Part shown: positions 1 through 8,029 of the stretch, piece after piece
Numbering within the stretch: the first letter of the stretch is position 1
Layout: each line of letters starts with the position of its first letter
DNA from: Melghirimyces algeriensis
GTDB lineage: Bacteria; Bacillota; Bacilli; Thermoactinomycetales; DSM-45169
Direction: 5' to 3'
Assembly (NCBI RefSeq): GCF_900182565.1
Contig: NZ_FXTI01000001.1
Location: forward strand, 372,001 to 436,000
Length of the DNA stretch: 64,000 nt
Notes under the pieces: model-generated
The model's input: only the letters and a program-made list of their open reading frames with translations
Database searches by the model: none
What the model was told of the DNA's origin: nothing
Made by a program: the position numbers and the translations under genes

Positions 1-85
1 GATTCAGGAGGATCGTTTGCTCGATTTTAGAAACCGTTTTTTCGAACAATACTACGGTTCATTGACACCGGAGCGGAATTTCTAA
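1..85 (+). CDS. tgt: Queuine tRNA-ribosyltransferase, C-terminal end (partial)
   Basis: The window opens inside a reading frame (codons from base 2) that ends at the TAA at 83-85. Its last residues read EDRLLDFRNRFFEQYYG, which matches the extreme C-terminus of bacterial Tgt, the enzyme that exchanges guanine 34 for a queuine precursor in tRNAs. The next gene, yajC, starts 40 bases downstream on the same strand, which is the usual Bacillales order tgt-yajC and supports the call. Only about 27 residues are visible, so nothing can be said about the catalytic part. Confidence 0.8.
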   Translation, partial: IQEDRLLDFRNRFFEQYYGSLTPERNF

Positions 86-124
86 ACACTGGGAAAAGGA
101 CTTAAATGATTAGGAGGACTTTCC

Positions 125-418
125 ATGGAACAGCTCGCACAGTTTTTACCGATTATACTCATCTTTGCCGTTTTTTACTTCTTGCTTCTCCGTCCCCAAC
201 AGAAACGGCAAAAACAAAGAAACGCCATGCTTTCTTCACTGAAAAAAGGGGATAAAATCATTACCATCGGTGGTTTGCATGGGACGATCATGGATTTAAC
301 CGAAGATCGGATCACATTGAAGGTAAATGACAACTCCCGATTGATTTTTGAGCGTTCGGCAGTAAATGCTGTGGTAAATCCGGAAGAGAACAATAAGGAA
401 GAGAATAAAGATAGTTAA
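125..418 (+). CDS. yajC: Preprotein translocase accessory subunit YajC
   Basis: YajC is a small single-pass membrane protein that joins SecD and SecF in the accessory complex of the Sec translocon. The 97-residue product starts with a hydrophobic segment (about residues 7-22), followed at once by the family signature LLLRPQQKRQK and a cytoplasmic domain containing KKGDKIITIGGLHGTI. The length is normal for the family. A strong ribosome binding site (TAGGAGG, 111-117) precedes the ATG. It lies directly after tgt, and secD-secF are 4.4 kb further on, so the Sec accessory genes are split by a minus-strand block. Confidence 0.95.
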   Translation: MEQLAQFLPIILIFAVFYFLLLRPQQKRQKQRNAMLSSLKKGDKIITIGGLHGTIMDLTEDRITLKVNDNSRLIFERSAVNAVVNPEENNKEENKDS

Positions 419-443
419 TCCATCGATGGATCTTTCAACAAAT

Positions 444-477
444 GGGACGGGCCAATTTGGCCCGTCCCACAATTTTT
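444..477. terminator. Bidirectional rho-independent terminator
   Basis: An 11-bp GC-rich perfect stem (444-454 with 458-468) is followed by a T-rich tail on the plus strand. It lies between the convergent ends of yajC and the lipoprotein-like gene and can serve both. Confidence 0.85.
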
Positions 478-479
478 AG

Positions 480-884
480 CTATTTGAGCCCGAATTGGGC
501 TTTTGAGGTTAACTCTCCATTCTGGAAGGTGGCCGTCATATTGGAACCGTCAGGGTTTTTCCAGGTATAGATGACGGTTTTGTATTCGCCCACTTCGCTT
601 TGAGATTGCTCTTCCCCCTCAAATCCTATCACCTTGACCACTTCGTCATAGCTCATTCCATTTTTGACCTGCTCATACTTTTCCTTTGTAATCTCACGAT
701 CTTCCGATTTTGATGGCTTGTCCGCTTCCTTATCTTTATCTTTGTTTTCATCCGTTGAGGATTGGGAAGGAGATTCAGCAACGGGGTCCTTTTCCGTCTC
801 CATTCCTCCAAATGCAGCAAAGCAAGCACCAACGATCAATATAAGGCCGATAACACTTCCACATCCCAAAAGTACCTTTTTCAC
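480..884 (-). CDS. Putative lipoprotein with DUF3862/BLIP-like domain
   Basis: The 134-residue product has an N-terminal hydrophobic segment with VGAC near residue 20, compatible with a lipobox, so it is probably an exported lipoprotein. An acidic, serine-rich linker (about residues 30-65) follows. The C-terminal domain has the pattern YEQVKNGMSYDEVVKVIG and then YTWKNPDGSNMTATFQNGEL. That pattern is typical of small DUF3862/SmpA-like domains, which share the fold of beta-lactamase inhibitory protein. The start is GTG with AAAGGAG upstream. Function is unknown; the fold assignment rests on motif recognition only. Confidence 0.65.
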   Translation of the reverse strand: MKKVLLGCGSVIGLILIVGACFAAFGGMETEKDPVAESPSQSSTDENKDKDKEADKPSKSEDREITKEKYEQVKNGMSYDEVVKVIGFEGEEQSQSEVGEYKTVIYTWKNPDGSNMTATFQNGELTSKAQFGLK

Positions 885-1002
885 AAATATGTACTCCTTT
901 CTTTTTCAAAAAATGGTTCTCTACAAGATGAAATTCTTGGTTATAGAATACTTTCCCTTCTTTTTGATTCAAAAAAACACATATTATAGTTTTATTCAAA
1001 AT

Positions 1003-1857
1003 TTATCCATTCAAAGGGTGAGAAATTTGTTCAGACGTTTTCCTCTTGGGTTGTAGATCCAGCAAAGTGTTTCCGATTGGAAGTTCGCAAAACAGGAAGG
1101 CAAGACCTGTACTGATGGAGGCCAACAGCACCCCTCCGATGAGATCCAGATACCAGTGAATCCCCAGGTAAAGAATCGCAAACAGAATGATGCCAGCAGA
1201 CAGGATACTGATCCTTCCCAGCATTCGGTTCCGGGATCGAAAAGCAATGGCAGCCATTGTAATGGAAATGGATGTGTGCAAACTGGGAAAGGAGTTATCC
1301 AATCCAGAGAAATGACGGTATTGTTCTTCAAAATTTGGATAGACTTCAGGAATCAGAAAGCGGATATCTGGATGGCTGTACCATGCTTCCTGTACCGGTG
1401 AAAACAAAAAAAATGGAATAGCCAAAAAGTAGTTGAAACTGATCCCATAGATCAGGGCATACCAGGAACGAAAATCTCTTTCATAATGATAGATAAAAAG
1501 AGCGGAAAACATAAGCACACTGAAAACAATCACATAAAAATAGGTTGTGAAATAGGTCAGGGTAGGATGAAGGAAGAACTGCTGGATCAAGGGAGTGATT
1601 TTCTCTTCATACAGCTGGATATACGGAGTCCAATCCGTCGTATTTGATTTAAGGAAAGGTTCCAGCATAATTTCCAGCTTGTTAATGATAAGGATGGACA
1701 GGCATCCCAAAAGATGAAACAGCATCAGACGGTTGCTTCCCAACTCACGGATCGAGGTTGTGACCACTGTCAAAGGATTTTTCCGCAGACAGCAGGCGAG
1801 AATAGCGATGAATGTGACTACTCCCGTAACCAGAATGGCAGCGGTGGATTGGAACAC
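1003..1857 (-). CDS. PAP2-superfamily membrane phosphatase/phosphotransferase
   Basis: This 284-residue protein has about six hydrophobic segments. It carries the PAP2 active-site pair SFPSLHTS (about residue 190) and GIHWYLDLIGG (about residue 236), where the histidines and aspartate form the phosphatase site. The classical N-terminal KxxxxxxRP motif is not obvious, which fits the inositolphosphotransferase/AUR1-like PAP2_3 branch better than the PgpB branch. The start is a GTG with AAGGAG nine bases upstream. The substrate, probably a lipid phosphate, cannot be told from sequence. Confidence 0.75.
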   Translation of the reverse strand: MFQSTAAILVTGVVTFIAILACCLRKNPLTVVTTSIRELGSNRLMLFHLLGCLSILIINKLEIMLEPFLKSNTTDWTPYIQLYEEKITPLIQQFFLHPTLTYFTTYFYVIVFSVLMFSALFIYHYERDFRSWYALIYGISFNYFLAIPFFLFSPVQEAWYSHPDIRFLIPEVYPNFEEQYRHFSGLDNSFPSLHTSISITMAAIAFRSRNRMLGRISILSAGIILFAILYLGIHWYLDLIGGVLLASISTGLAFLFCELPIGNTLLDLQPKRKTSEQISHPLNG

Positions 1858-1981
1858 GGCCTACACTCCTTGATGAATGTTCGATTTAACAAAAGAAATG
1901 CTTCGGTTGCAGAAGAAACCGAAGCGGATTTCCTTCCGAGGTAAATATTCCCACGAATGCCGTGTCATAAAACCTGAATGA

Positions 1982-2380
1982 TTAGCGAACTCCTGTGTTC
2001 ACCCCGAATACTCCCCCAAGGGAACCTAAACTTGTTGCACAGATGGTAAAGAGAAACGGTTGGACCCGTATGGTGGCGTCAAAAGCCAAAAAACCGATGA
2101 TCAACACAATGAGGACATACAGAATACCCGTTATCCCCCCATATAACCATCCTTTCTCTTTGGCTTTTCGTCCGGCTACCCAACCACCGAAAAACAGAGC
2201 CGTTCCGTTAATGCCATAAGAAAAGTATGGAAGTGAAGCTTCTTCCACTCCGGTAAAACGAAGAAGAAGCGCTGTGATGACGGAACCTGCCAAAACCGTT
2301 CCCAGAACGATGGTGATCCCGGTGAGGAGGGGGGAATGCCACAGAGGGCGAGCCGATTCGCCCATGCCAGACTGCTTCAT
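1982..2380 (-). CDS. YrzE-like (TIGR04086 family) membrane protein
   Basis: The product is 132 residues with four predicted membrane segments and glycine-rich turns (for example YGITGILYVLIVLIIGFLAF). It resembles the TIGR04086/YrzE family that sits between yajC and spoVB in Bacillus, and its position here agrees. No biochemical role is established for the family. The ATG follows GGGAGGTG, and that Shine-Dalgarno lies inside one arm of an 11-bp inverted repeat in the leader (separate entry). Confidence 0.7.
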   Translation of the reverse strand: MKQSGMGESARPLWHSPLLTGITIVLGTVLAGSVITALLLRFTGVEEASLPYFSYGINGTALFFGGWVAGRKAKEKGWLYGGITGILYVLIVLIIGFLAFDATIRVQPFLFTICATSLGSLGGVFGVNTGVR

Positions 2381-2388
2381 TTGCGCAC

Positions 2389-2450
2389 CTCCCGGCGGTG
2401 TTTGTACATGGTTATGAGCACGTCTCCTTGTTTATGCCGACCGCCGGGAG
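2389..2450 (-). promoter_or_regulatory. Leader hairpin covering the yrzE-like ribosome binding site
   Basis: Bases 2440-2450 and 2389-2399 form a perfect 11-bp inverted repeat (CTCCCGGCGGT and its complement) in the minus-strand leader. The downstream arm contains the GGGAGG Shine-Dalgarno of the 1982-2380 gene, so folding would hide the ribosome binding site. Regulation is inferred from the sequence only. Confidence 0.5.
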
Positions 2451-2599
2451 AAATGAACACGAATTTGAAAGTACTGCATGATTAACCTTAATTTAACATA
2501 TATAAATGGAATTTTCTATACTTTGTCTTCAAATCAATGTTTTCCGTATCGTACCTTTTTAAGAATGTCTACAGTGGAGTGAACAAATTTGTGAAAGGA

Positions 2600-4180
2600 T
2601 CAACGTGGCAAGAATGGAGAGAGCCAACGCCCGATATAGGGAATGCGTTTGACATCATCCTTTTTTAGGAGGGACAGAAAAACCAAGAATCCCAGATAAA
2701 CAATGAAGCTGCTTGACAAAGCCAGAAGAATGCGAAGGATTGCTTCCCCCTCCGTATGGAGCATCACCCAATGGGCAACAGCTCCCATTCCGACAACGGC
2801 CACCATTAATTTGATGAAATCGCCGCCCATAAGCGTAAAGGAAATATATCGGATCACACTGATAAAGTGAAAAACGGTAACGATGACAATACCGCAATTG
2901 ATGGCGATGACGACGCCATCGATTCCCAATGTGGGTCGGGAGCCTAGGATAAAAATCAGAGCGGTTTTAATAACTGCACCAAAGATAGAATTTCGCATGG
3001 CATCCTTCGCTTTATCCAATCCCTGAAGAACGGCGGACAATGGTCCCTGAAGGTAAAGGAAAACGGCAAAGGGTGCCATAATCTGAAGCAATCGGGAGAC
3101 GGATGTATTGTGATACAACAAATCGGTGAGTGGAAGTGCCAATACAAAAAGGACTGCGGCACAGGGACCACCTACGACGAGAGCGAGTCGCATAGCTTGG
3201 TTGAGGCGGTGTTCTACCATACGGTACTGTTTTTTGGCAGCAGCTTCCGATATGGCCGGAACCAGGGAAGTGGACAGGGCATAGGTGATAAATGCCGGAA
3301 AAAAAAGAAGGGGGATCGCCATGCCCTCCAGTTGGCCATACATCGCTGTGGAAGCGGCAACTGAGATTCCAGCGAGAGCGAGGCTTTGGGAAACGACAAT
3401 CGGTTCAACAGCATAGGAAAGGGAGCCTACCATTCGGCTGGCGGTCACCGGAAAGGCGATCCGTATCAAACGGGCCATGGTGGTACGGAAACGCCTCCAT
3501 TGTTTCAGATGGAGTGCTTCGCCCGGATGGAACCGAATGGGAGGACGCTTGGGATCCTTTTTATAGGAGTGGAGCAAATACAGCATTCCCGCAAATTCAC
3601 CGATGACCACCCCAACCATGGCGCCCGCCGCAGCATATTCCACTCCGAAAGGATACAGATAACGAGCCAACAGGAGAACGGTGAAGATGCGCACAATCTG
3701 TTCTATGACCTGGGAGAAGGCGTAGGGGCTCATATGTTGCCGACCTTGAAAGTATCCTCGAAAGATTGAAGAAATGGCCACAATCGGAAGAATCGGAGCA
3801 ATTCCGATCAGGGAATAGACAGCCCGCTCATCTGTCAGAAGTGTTCGAGCGATGACGGGAGCGGTAACCAGAATCAGAAGGGTGAAAAAAAGGCTGGAAA
3901 TGGTGACGATCAGAACAGAGACAATCAAGATGGATCGGATACGCTGTTCATCTTTTTTCGCTTCCGCTTCAGATACCAGCTTTGAGATGGCTACCGGGAG
4001 CCCAAATGTGGTAAGTCCAATGAAAAATATAAGAATGGGAAAAGCCATTTGGAATAACCCCATTCCTTCATCTCCGATGAGACGGGACAGAGCGATTCGA
4101 TAGACAAACCCCAATACTTTGGTGATAAATCCTGCGCCAACCAATACGAGGGTACCGTGTATAAATGTTTGCTTAGTCAA
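2600..4180 (-). CDS. spoVB: Stage V sporulation protein B (SpoVB)
   Basis: SpoVB is a polytopic MOP/MATE-like flippase needed for spore cortex formation; the family includes the lipid II flippase MurJ. The product is 526 residues, close to the Bacillus length, with roughly 14 hydrophobic segments. It begins TFIHGTLVLVGAGFITKVLG, the typical start of the polysaccharide-biosynthesis flippase family. Placement beside comN and a YrzE-like gene repeats the Bacillus order. A sigma-E-like promoter may lie at 4214-4243. Confidence 0.93.
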   Translation of the reverse strand: MTKQTFIHGTLVLVGAGFITKVLGFVYRIALSRLIGDEGMGLFQMAFPILIFFIGLTTFGLPVAISKLVSEAEAKKDEQRIRSILIVSVLIVTISSLFFTLLILVTAPVIARTLLTDERAVYSLIGIAPILPIVAISSIFRGYFQGRQHMSPYAFSQVIEQIVRIFTVLLLARYLYPFGVEYAAAGAMVGVVIGEFAGMLYLLHSYKKDPKRPPIRFHPGEALHLKQWRRFRTTMARLIRIAFPVTASRMVGSLSYAVEPIVVSQSLALAGISVAASTAMYGQLEGMAIPLLFFPAFITYALSTSLVPAISEAAAKKQYRMVEHRLNQAMRLALVVGGPCAAVLFVLALPLTDLLYHNTSVSRLLQIMAPFAVFLYLQGPLSAVLQGLDKAKDAMRNSIFGAVIKTALIFILGSRPTLGIDGVVIAINCGIVIVTVFHFISVIRYISFTLMGGDFIKLMVAVVGMGAVAHWVMLHTEGEAILRILLALSSSFIVYLGFLVFLSLLKKDDVKRIPYIGRWLSPFLPR

Positions 4181-4213
4181 ACCAGGCCCCTTCTTTCCTC
4201 TCAGATTGATACA

Positions 4214-4243
4214 AGCTTATGCCTGTACCCCCTAAGAAGATGA
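4214..4243 (-). promoter_or_regulatory. Possible sigma-E promoter of spoVB
   Basis: On the minus strand TCATCTT (4243-4237) and CATAAGCT (4221-4214) are separated by 15 bases. This resembles the sigma-E pattern (ATATT-like, then CATACAMT-like). It is plausible because spoVB is a mother-cell gene in Bacillus, but the match is imperfect. Confidence 0.35.
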
Positions 4244-4432
4244 CTGCAAGAAGTCCGGGGACTTTTGCTGAAGTTGCGCAATTTTTCTTGCTGTTCGCCT
4301 GTTACCGCCATATAATGAACCGTGAGGGGAAAATTTTATCAAAAAACATGGTCGAATAAACACAGGAGTCTCTGTGGAGATTGGACAAGCTGGAAAAATC
4401 GTCAGAAGCTGAACAAAAAGGGGGAGAAGCGA

Positions 4433-4735
4433 TTGGCCAGGAAAAATTTGCGGGCGGTTAACAGCAGGCGGCAACAGTCTGTGGAATTGCTGAGCGAATC
4501 GGAATTGATGAAATGCATCGAAGACTTGTGCAACAGCAAGGCAGAGGAATTCCGACATTATGGTTATGAAAATGTGACCGGAGAGCAAGTATGGGCCTGT
4601 GTATCCGAAAACTATCGCAGGGGTTGGCCCCGTTTAAACCGGTTGGTGAATGATATTATGTCGCTGAAAGCGACACGATTTATGAACTGGTTAATGCTTA
4701 GCGTCTACAAAGATGGATCGGGCGACAAAAGATAA
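4433..4735 (+). CDS. comN: ComN-like post-transcriptional regulator
   Basis: This 100-residue protein resembles ComN (YrzD), a small Bacillus protein that controls comE mRNA and that is encoded next to spoVB there too. The recognisable part is LMKCIEDLCNSKAEEFRHYG followed by VTGEQVWACV. I chose the TTG at 4433 because a strong GGGGGAGAAG lies just before it. A longer frame from the GTG at 4322 adds 37 low-complexity residues with no good ribosome binding site. It runs divergently from spoVB. Confidence 0.7.
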   Translation: MARKNLRAVNSRRQQSVELLSESELMKCIEDLCNSKAEEFRHYGYENVTGEQVWACVSENYRRGWPRLNRLVNDIMSLKATRFMNWLMLSVYKDGSGDKR

Positions 4736-4750
4736 ACGCCCGCTTTTCTT
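4719..4750 (+). terminator. Terminator after comN
   Basis: A CGGGCG/CGCCCG stem spans the comN stop codon and is followed by CTTTTCTTT. It separates comN from the secD promoter. Confidence 0.65.
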
Positions 4751-4766
4751 TGTCATTATCCATAAA

Positions 4767-4795
4767 TTGACACGGTCCATCTGACTTGGGATAAT
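4767..4795 (+). promoter_or_regulatory. Sigma-A promoter of secDF
   Basis: TTGACA (4767-4772) and GATAAT (4790-4795) are separated by exactly 17 bases, 38 bases upstream of secD. Confidence 0.8.
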
Positions 4796-4833
4796 AGGAG
4801 AGGTTGTCTATATAGAGAAGGAGGAGCGTCAGC

Positions 4834-6072
4834 ATGAGGGTTCAAAAGGGAAAAATCGTGATCTTTTCCCTTCTGGTGATCGCTATTCTGGCTACGGTGG
4901 CTCTAACTGGGCAACAGGTGGCCAAGAATATCACTCTGGGGTTGGACTTGCAGGGTGGCTTTGAAGTCCTTTACCAGGCTAAGCCGGAAAATGGGCAGAA
5001 AATCACGCCAAAAGTGTTAAATGATACCGCCCAGGCCTTAAATCGACGGATTGATGTCCTGGGAGTGACAGAACCGCAAATTTCGGTGGAAGGAACGGAT
5101 CGAATCCGGGTGCAACTGGCTGGAGTGAAAAACCAGGATAAAGCGAGAGAGGTTCTGGGCAAGCCAGCCAAGCTTACGTTTCGGACACCGGATGGAAAAG
5201 ACGTGCTCTTGGACGGAAAGGATTTGAAAGAAGGCGCGGCCAAACAGGATATTGGCGACCGAGGGCAACCCATTGTCACTGTAGAGTTTAAAAACGCCGA
5301 CAAATTTGCAAAGACGACAAAAAAATATTTGGGTAAACCCATGCCGATCTATCTGGACGATCAGGAGATTTCTGCTCCTGTGATCAACAGTGTCATTTCC
5401 AATGGAGAAGCCATGATTGAAGGTGGATTTACCACCGAGGAAGCCAAGGAATTTGCAGAACTGTTAAATGCCGGTTCGCTGCCTGTGGATCTGAAGGAGA
5501 TACATAGTTTTGCGGTGGATTCCGCCCTGGGGAAAGAATCCCTGATGAAGAGCATGGAAGCCGGACTGTACGGGATCTTGATCATTTTTATCTTTATGAT
5601 CGGCTTTTATCGGATGCCAGGTTTGGTGGCGGTCGTTACCTTGGTCAGTTATCTGTATCTGGTTTTGCTTACATTCTCTCTGTTACAGGTAACGCTCACC
5701 TTACCTGGGATCGCTGCCTTGATTCTGGGGGTTGGAATGGCAGTGGACGCCAATATTATTATGTATGAACGGATCAAAGAAGAAATCCGCTATGGAAAAA
5801 GTATTCCATCAGCGCTTCGTTCTGGTTCCCGCCGATCCTTCCTGACCATTTTTGATGCCAATATCACCACCATTATTGCGGCAGCTGTGCTGTTTTACTT
5901 TGGAACATCCAGTGTTCGAGGTTTCTCCGTTTCACTCATTACCGGGATCGTAATCAGCTTTTTTACGGCAGTAGCGCTTTCCCGAATACTGATGACATTA
6001 CTGGTTCGATCGAACATGCTTCGGCGTCCCGGATGGTTTGGTGTAAAGGAGAGTGAGATCGGTGAACTTTAA
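4834..6072 (+). CDS. secD: Protein translocase subunit SecD
   Basis: SecD works with SecF to pull preproteins across the membrane using the proton motive force. The 412-residue product has an N-terminal membrane segment, the signature LGLDLQGGFEVLYQ, an extracytoplasmic P1 domain (about 30-240), and five C-terminal membrane segments with GMAVDANIIMYERIKEE in the fourth. A clear AAGGAGGAG precedes the ATG. The gene ends inside the start of secF. In B. subtilis the two are fused in one protein; here they are separate. Confidence 0.97.
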   Translation: MRVQKGKIVIFSLLVIAILATVALTGQQVAKNITLGLDLQGGFEVLYQAKPENGQKITPKVLNDTAQALNRRIDVLGVTEPQISVEGTDRIRVQLAGVKNQDKAREVLGKPAKLTFRTPDGKDVLLDGKDLKEGAAKQDIGDRGQPIVTVEFKNADKFAKTTKKYLGKPMPIYLDDQEISAPVINSVISNGEAMIEGGFTTEEAKEFAELLNAGSLPVDLKEIHSFAVDSALGKESLMKSMEAGLYGILIIFIFMIGFYRMPGLVAVVTLVSYLYLVLLTFSLLQVTLTLPGIAALILGVGMAVDANIIMYERIKEEIRYGKSIPSALRSGSRRSFLTIFDANITTIIAAAVLFYFGTSSVRGFSVSLITGIVISFFTAVALSRILMTLLVRSNMLRRPGWFGVKESEIGEL

Positions 6073-6970
6073 CCTGGATTTTGTCGGACGACGCAAGCTT
6101 TTTCTGATCATTTCCGCTGTCATCCTGGGAGTGGGCATTCTGTCACTTCTGCTCCAAGGGCTGAATCTGGGCGTAGATTTTGTCAGCGGAACCCGTGTGG
6201 ATATAAAAATATATAAGCCTTATTCATTGGAGGAAGCGAAAGACCATCTGGAGGAAATGGGCTATAAGAGCCCGGATGCCCGAAAGGCTGGCGAAAACAA
6301 TGAGCGGTTGATTTTTCGAACCAGTCAGGTGCTGTCACCAGATGAAGTGGATGATATCGAAAAAACTTTCCGTGATGCTTATGGAAAGCAGGTACGGGTC
6401 AATGAACAGAAAGTGGACCCGATTATCGGTCGGGAGTTGGCCAGAAATGCCTTTATCTCCGTCTTGATCGCTTCTGTAGGGATTATTCTCTATGTAACCC
6501 TTCGCTTTGAATATCGGTTTGCCATCGCGGCAGTGCTGGCTCTGTTCCATGATGCCTTGTTTGTGATTGGGATATTTTCACTGTTTCAATGGGAAGTGGA
6601 TCTGGTTTTCATCGCTGCGGTATTGACGATTGTCGGTTATTCGGTGAATGATACCATTGTGATCTTTGACCGTATTTGGGAGAGCATGAGTTTTGACAAT
6701 CCCAAGACGTGGGAGGATCTGAAGCAAACAGTAAACGGCAGTTTGCAACGCACCTTGGTTCGCTCATTAAACACATCGCTGACGGTGGTCTTTGCCGCGC
6801 TCACCCTGTTTATCTTTGGCGGGGAAAGTATTCGATATTTCTCTTTGGCATTGTTACTGGGGTTATTGTCAGGAACCTATTCTTCCGTATTCGTTGCCAG
6901 CCAGATCTGGGTGGGATGGAAGTGGCGTTCCATGCAAAAGTCAACGTTAAAAGCACAGTCTGCCGAATAG
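6062..6970 (+). CDS. secF: Protein translocase subunit SecF
   Basis: SecF is the partner of SecD. The product has an N-terminal membrane helix, LNLGVDFVSGTRVDIKIY, a periplasmic domain, and a membrane region with VGYSVNDTIVIFDRIWE, the classic SecF motif. I placed the start at the GTG at 6062 (302 residues) because AAAGGAG at 6045-6051 is ten bases upstream. The GTG at 6053 lies too close to that site. It overlaps the secD end by 11 bases, which suggests translational coupling. Confidence 0.96.
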   Translation: MNFNLDFVGRRKLFLIISAVILGVGILSLLLQGLNLGVDFVSGTRVDIKIYKPYSLEEAKDHLEEMGYKSPDARKAGENNERLIFRTSQVLSPDEVDDIEKTFRDAYGKQVRVNEQKVDPIIGRELARNAFISVLIASVGIILYVTLRFEYRFAIAAVLALFHDALFVIGIFSLFQWEVDLVFIAAVLTIVGYSVNDTIVIFDRIWESMSFDNPKTWEDLKQTVNGSLQRTLVRSLNTSLTVVFAALTLFIFGGESIRYFSLALLLGLLSGTYSSVFVASQIWVGWKWRSMQKSTLKAQSAE

Positions 6971-6986
6971 AATGTGTCTAGAGAAA

Positions 6987-7016
6987 AAGCCACGGGGATC
7001 TCCGTGGCTTCATCTT
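6987..7016 (+). terminator. Terminator after secF
   Basis: A perfect 9-bp stem (AAGCCACGG, 6987-6995, with 7002-7010) is followed by a short T-rich stretch. It lies inside the longest possible frame of the next gene and argues for that gene's later start. Confidence 0.6.
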
Positions 7017-7030
7017 TGGAGGCCGATAGG

Positions 7031-7924
7031 ATGAATGAGGAACGGATGCGTCAAGCGGAAACCGGGGCATGGGTGGGGATTATCGGGAATTTCATTTTAG
7101 CCCTGTTAAAAGGAATTGTTGGAGTGATTGCCGATAGCCGGGCTCTGGTGGCGGATGCCGTACACTCTGCTTCAGATGTGATCGGATCGCTGGCGGTTTT
7201 AATCGGAGTCCGGGTGGCCAGAACCCCTCCGGATGAGGATCATCCTTATGGGCACGGAAAGGCGGAAACGATCGCCGCGATTATTGTGTCGGTTCTCTTG
7301 GGGGCGGTTGGAGCTGAAATCGGTTATGGTTCCTTTGAGGCCCTGTTTCAACCGGCTGTTTCCCCAGGCATCCTGGCTGTGGTTGCGGCACTGGTTTCCA
7401 TGCTGGCCAAGGAAGGCATGTTTCAATACAAATATCGTCTGGGAAAAAAGATTGGGAGTCAGGCAATTATTGCAAATGCCTGGGAACATCGCTCCGATGT
7501 ATATTCTTCTCTGGCTGCATTGATTGGAATCGGTGGCGCGATCCTGGGAGGGAAATTGGATATTCCGCTTTTGATTTATCTGGACCCGGTGGCAGGGATT
7601 TTGGTATCCATTTTGGTTTTACGGATGGCATACCAATTGGCCAAGGAATCGATTCATAATACCTTGGATCATGTCCTTCATGAAGAGGATGCACAGGAGT
7701 TGGTGGAGACCGTTGCCGGGGTAAAGGGGGTCCTTCGGGTGGATGAGCTTCGGGCGAGGGAGCATGGATTTTATGTGATTGTCGATGTGAAAGTGGCTGT
7801 AGACCCCAAGATTACCGTGGAAGAAGGGCACCGGGTGGGAAAACGTGTGAAATCCACCCTGATCGACCGTTTTTCCCATGTTTCCGATGTTATGGTTCAT
7901 ATTAATCCTTACAATCCAAAATAA
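7031..7924 (+). CDS. Cation diffusion facilitator (CDF) efflux transporter
   Basis: CDF proteins export divalent metals such as zinc, manganese or iron in exchange for protons. The 297-residue product has the TM2 metal site in ADAVHSASDVIGS, the family signature DHPYGHGKAE, a second site around WEHRSDVYSS, and a cytoplasmic C-terminal domain that ends in VMVHINP. I start it at the ATG at 7031 with GGAGG at 7017-7021. An upstream in-frame ATG at 6974 would place a terminator hairpin inside the gene. The exact metal is not determinable. Confidence 0.88.
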   Translation: MNEERMRQAETGAWVGIIGNFILALLKGIVGVIADSRALVADAVHSASDVIGSLAVLIGVRVARTPPDEDHPYGHGKAETIAAIIVSVLLGAVGAEIGYGSFEALFQPAVSPGILAVVAALVSMLAKEGMFQYKYRLGKKIGSQAIIANAWEHRSDVYSSLAALIGIGGAILGGKLDIPLLIYLDPVAGILVSILVLRMAYQLAKESIHNTLDHVLHEEDAQELVETVAGVKGVLRVDELRAREHGFYVIVDVKVAVDPKITVEEGHRVGKRVKSTLIDRFSHVSDVMVHINPYNPK

Positions 7925-7934
7925 ATCAGGATCG

Positions 7935-7974
7935 AAGGAAGTGAAGATGGATGAAAACTTCACTTCCTTTTTTC
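7935..7974 (+). terminator. Terminator after the CDF gene
   Basis: A 12-bp stem (AAGGAAGTGAAG, 7935-7946, with its complement from 7958) is followed by TTTTTT. Confidence 0.85.
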
Positions 7975-7994
7975 TGGACACGTCTTTGGTGTGC

Positions 7995-8000
7995 TATAAT
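7995..8000 (+). promoter_or_regulatory. Extended -10 element upstream of recJ
   Basis: TGCTATAAT is a consensus TATAAT with the TG extension, 30 bases before the recJ start. The -35 region is weak (TTCTGG at 17 bases), which is tolerated by extended -10 promoters. Confidence 0.6.
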
Positions 8001-8029
8001 GAAAGGCGGTAAGCGAGGTGAACCACCGG

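Noticed and set aside
4322..4432. Upstream extension of the comN frame from GTG 4322
   Set aside because: The added 37 residues are not protein-like for the family, while a strong ribosome binding site serves the TTG at 4433.
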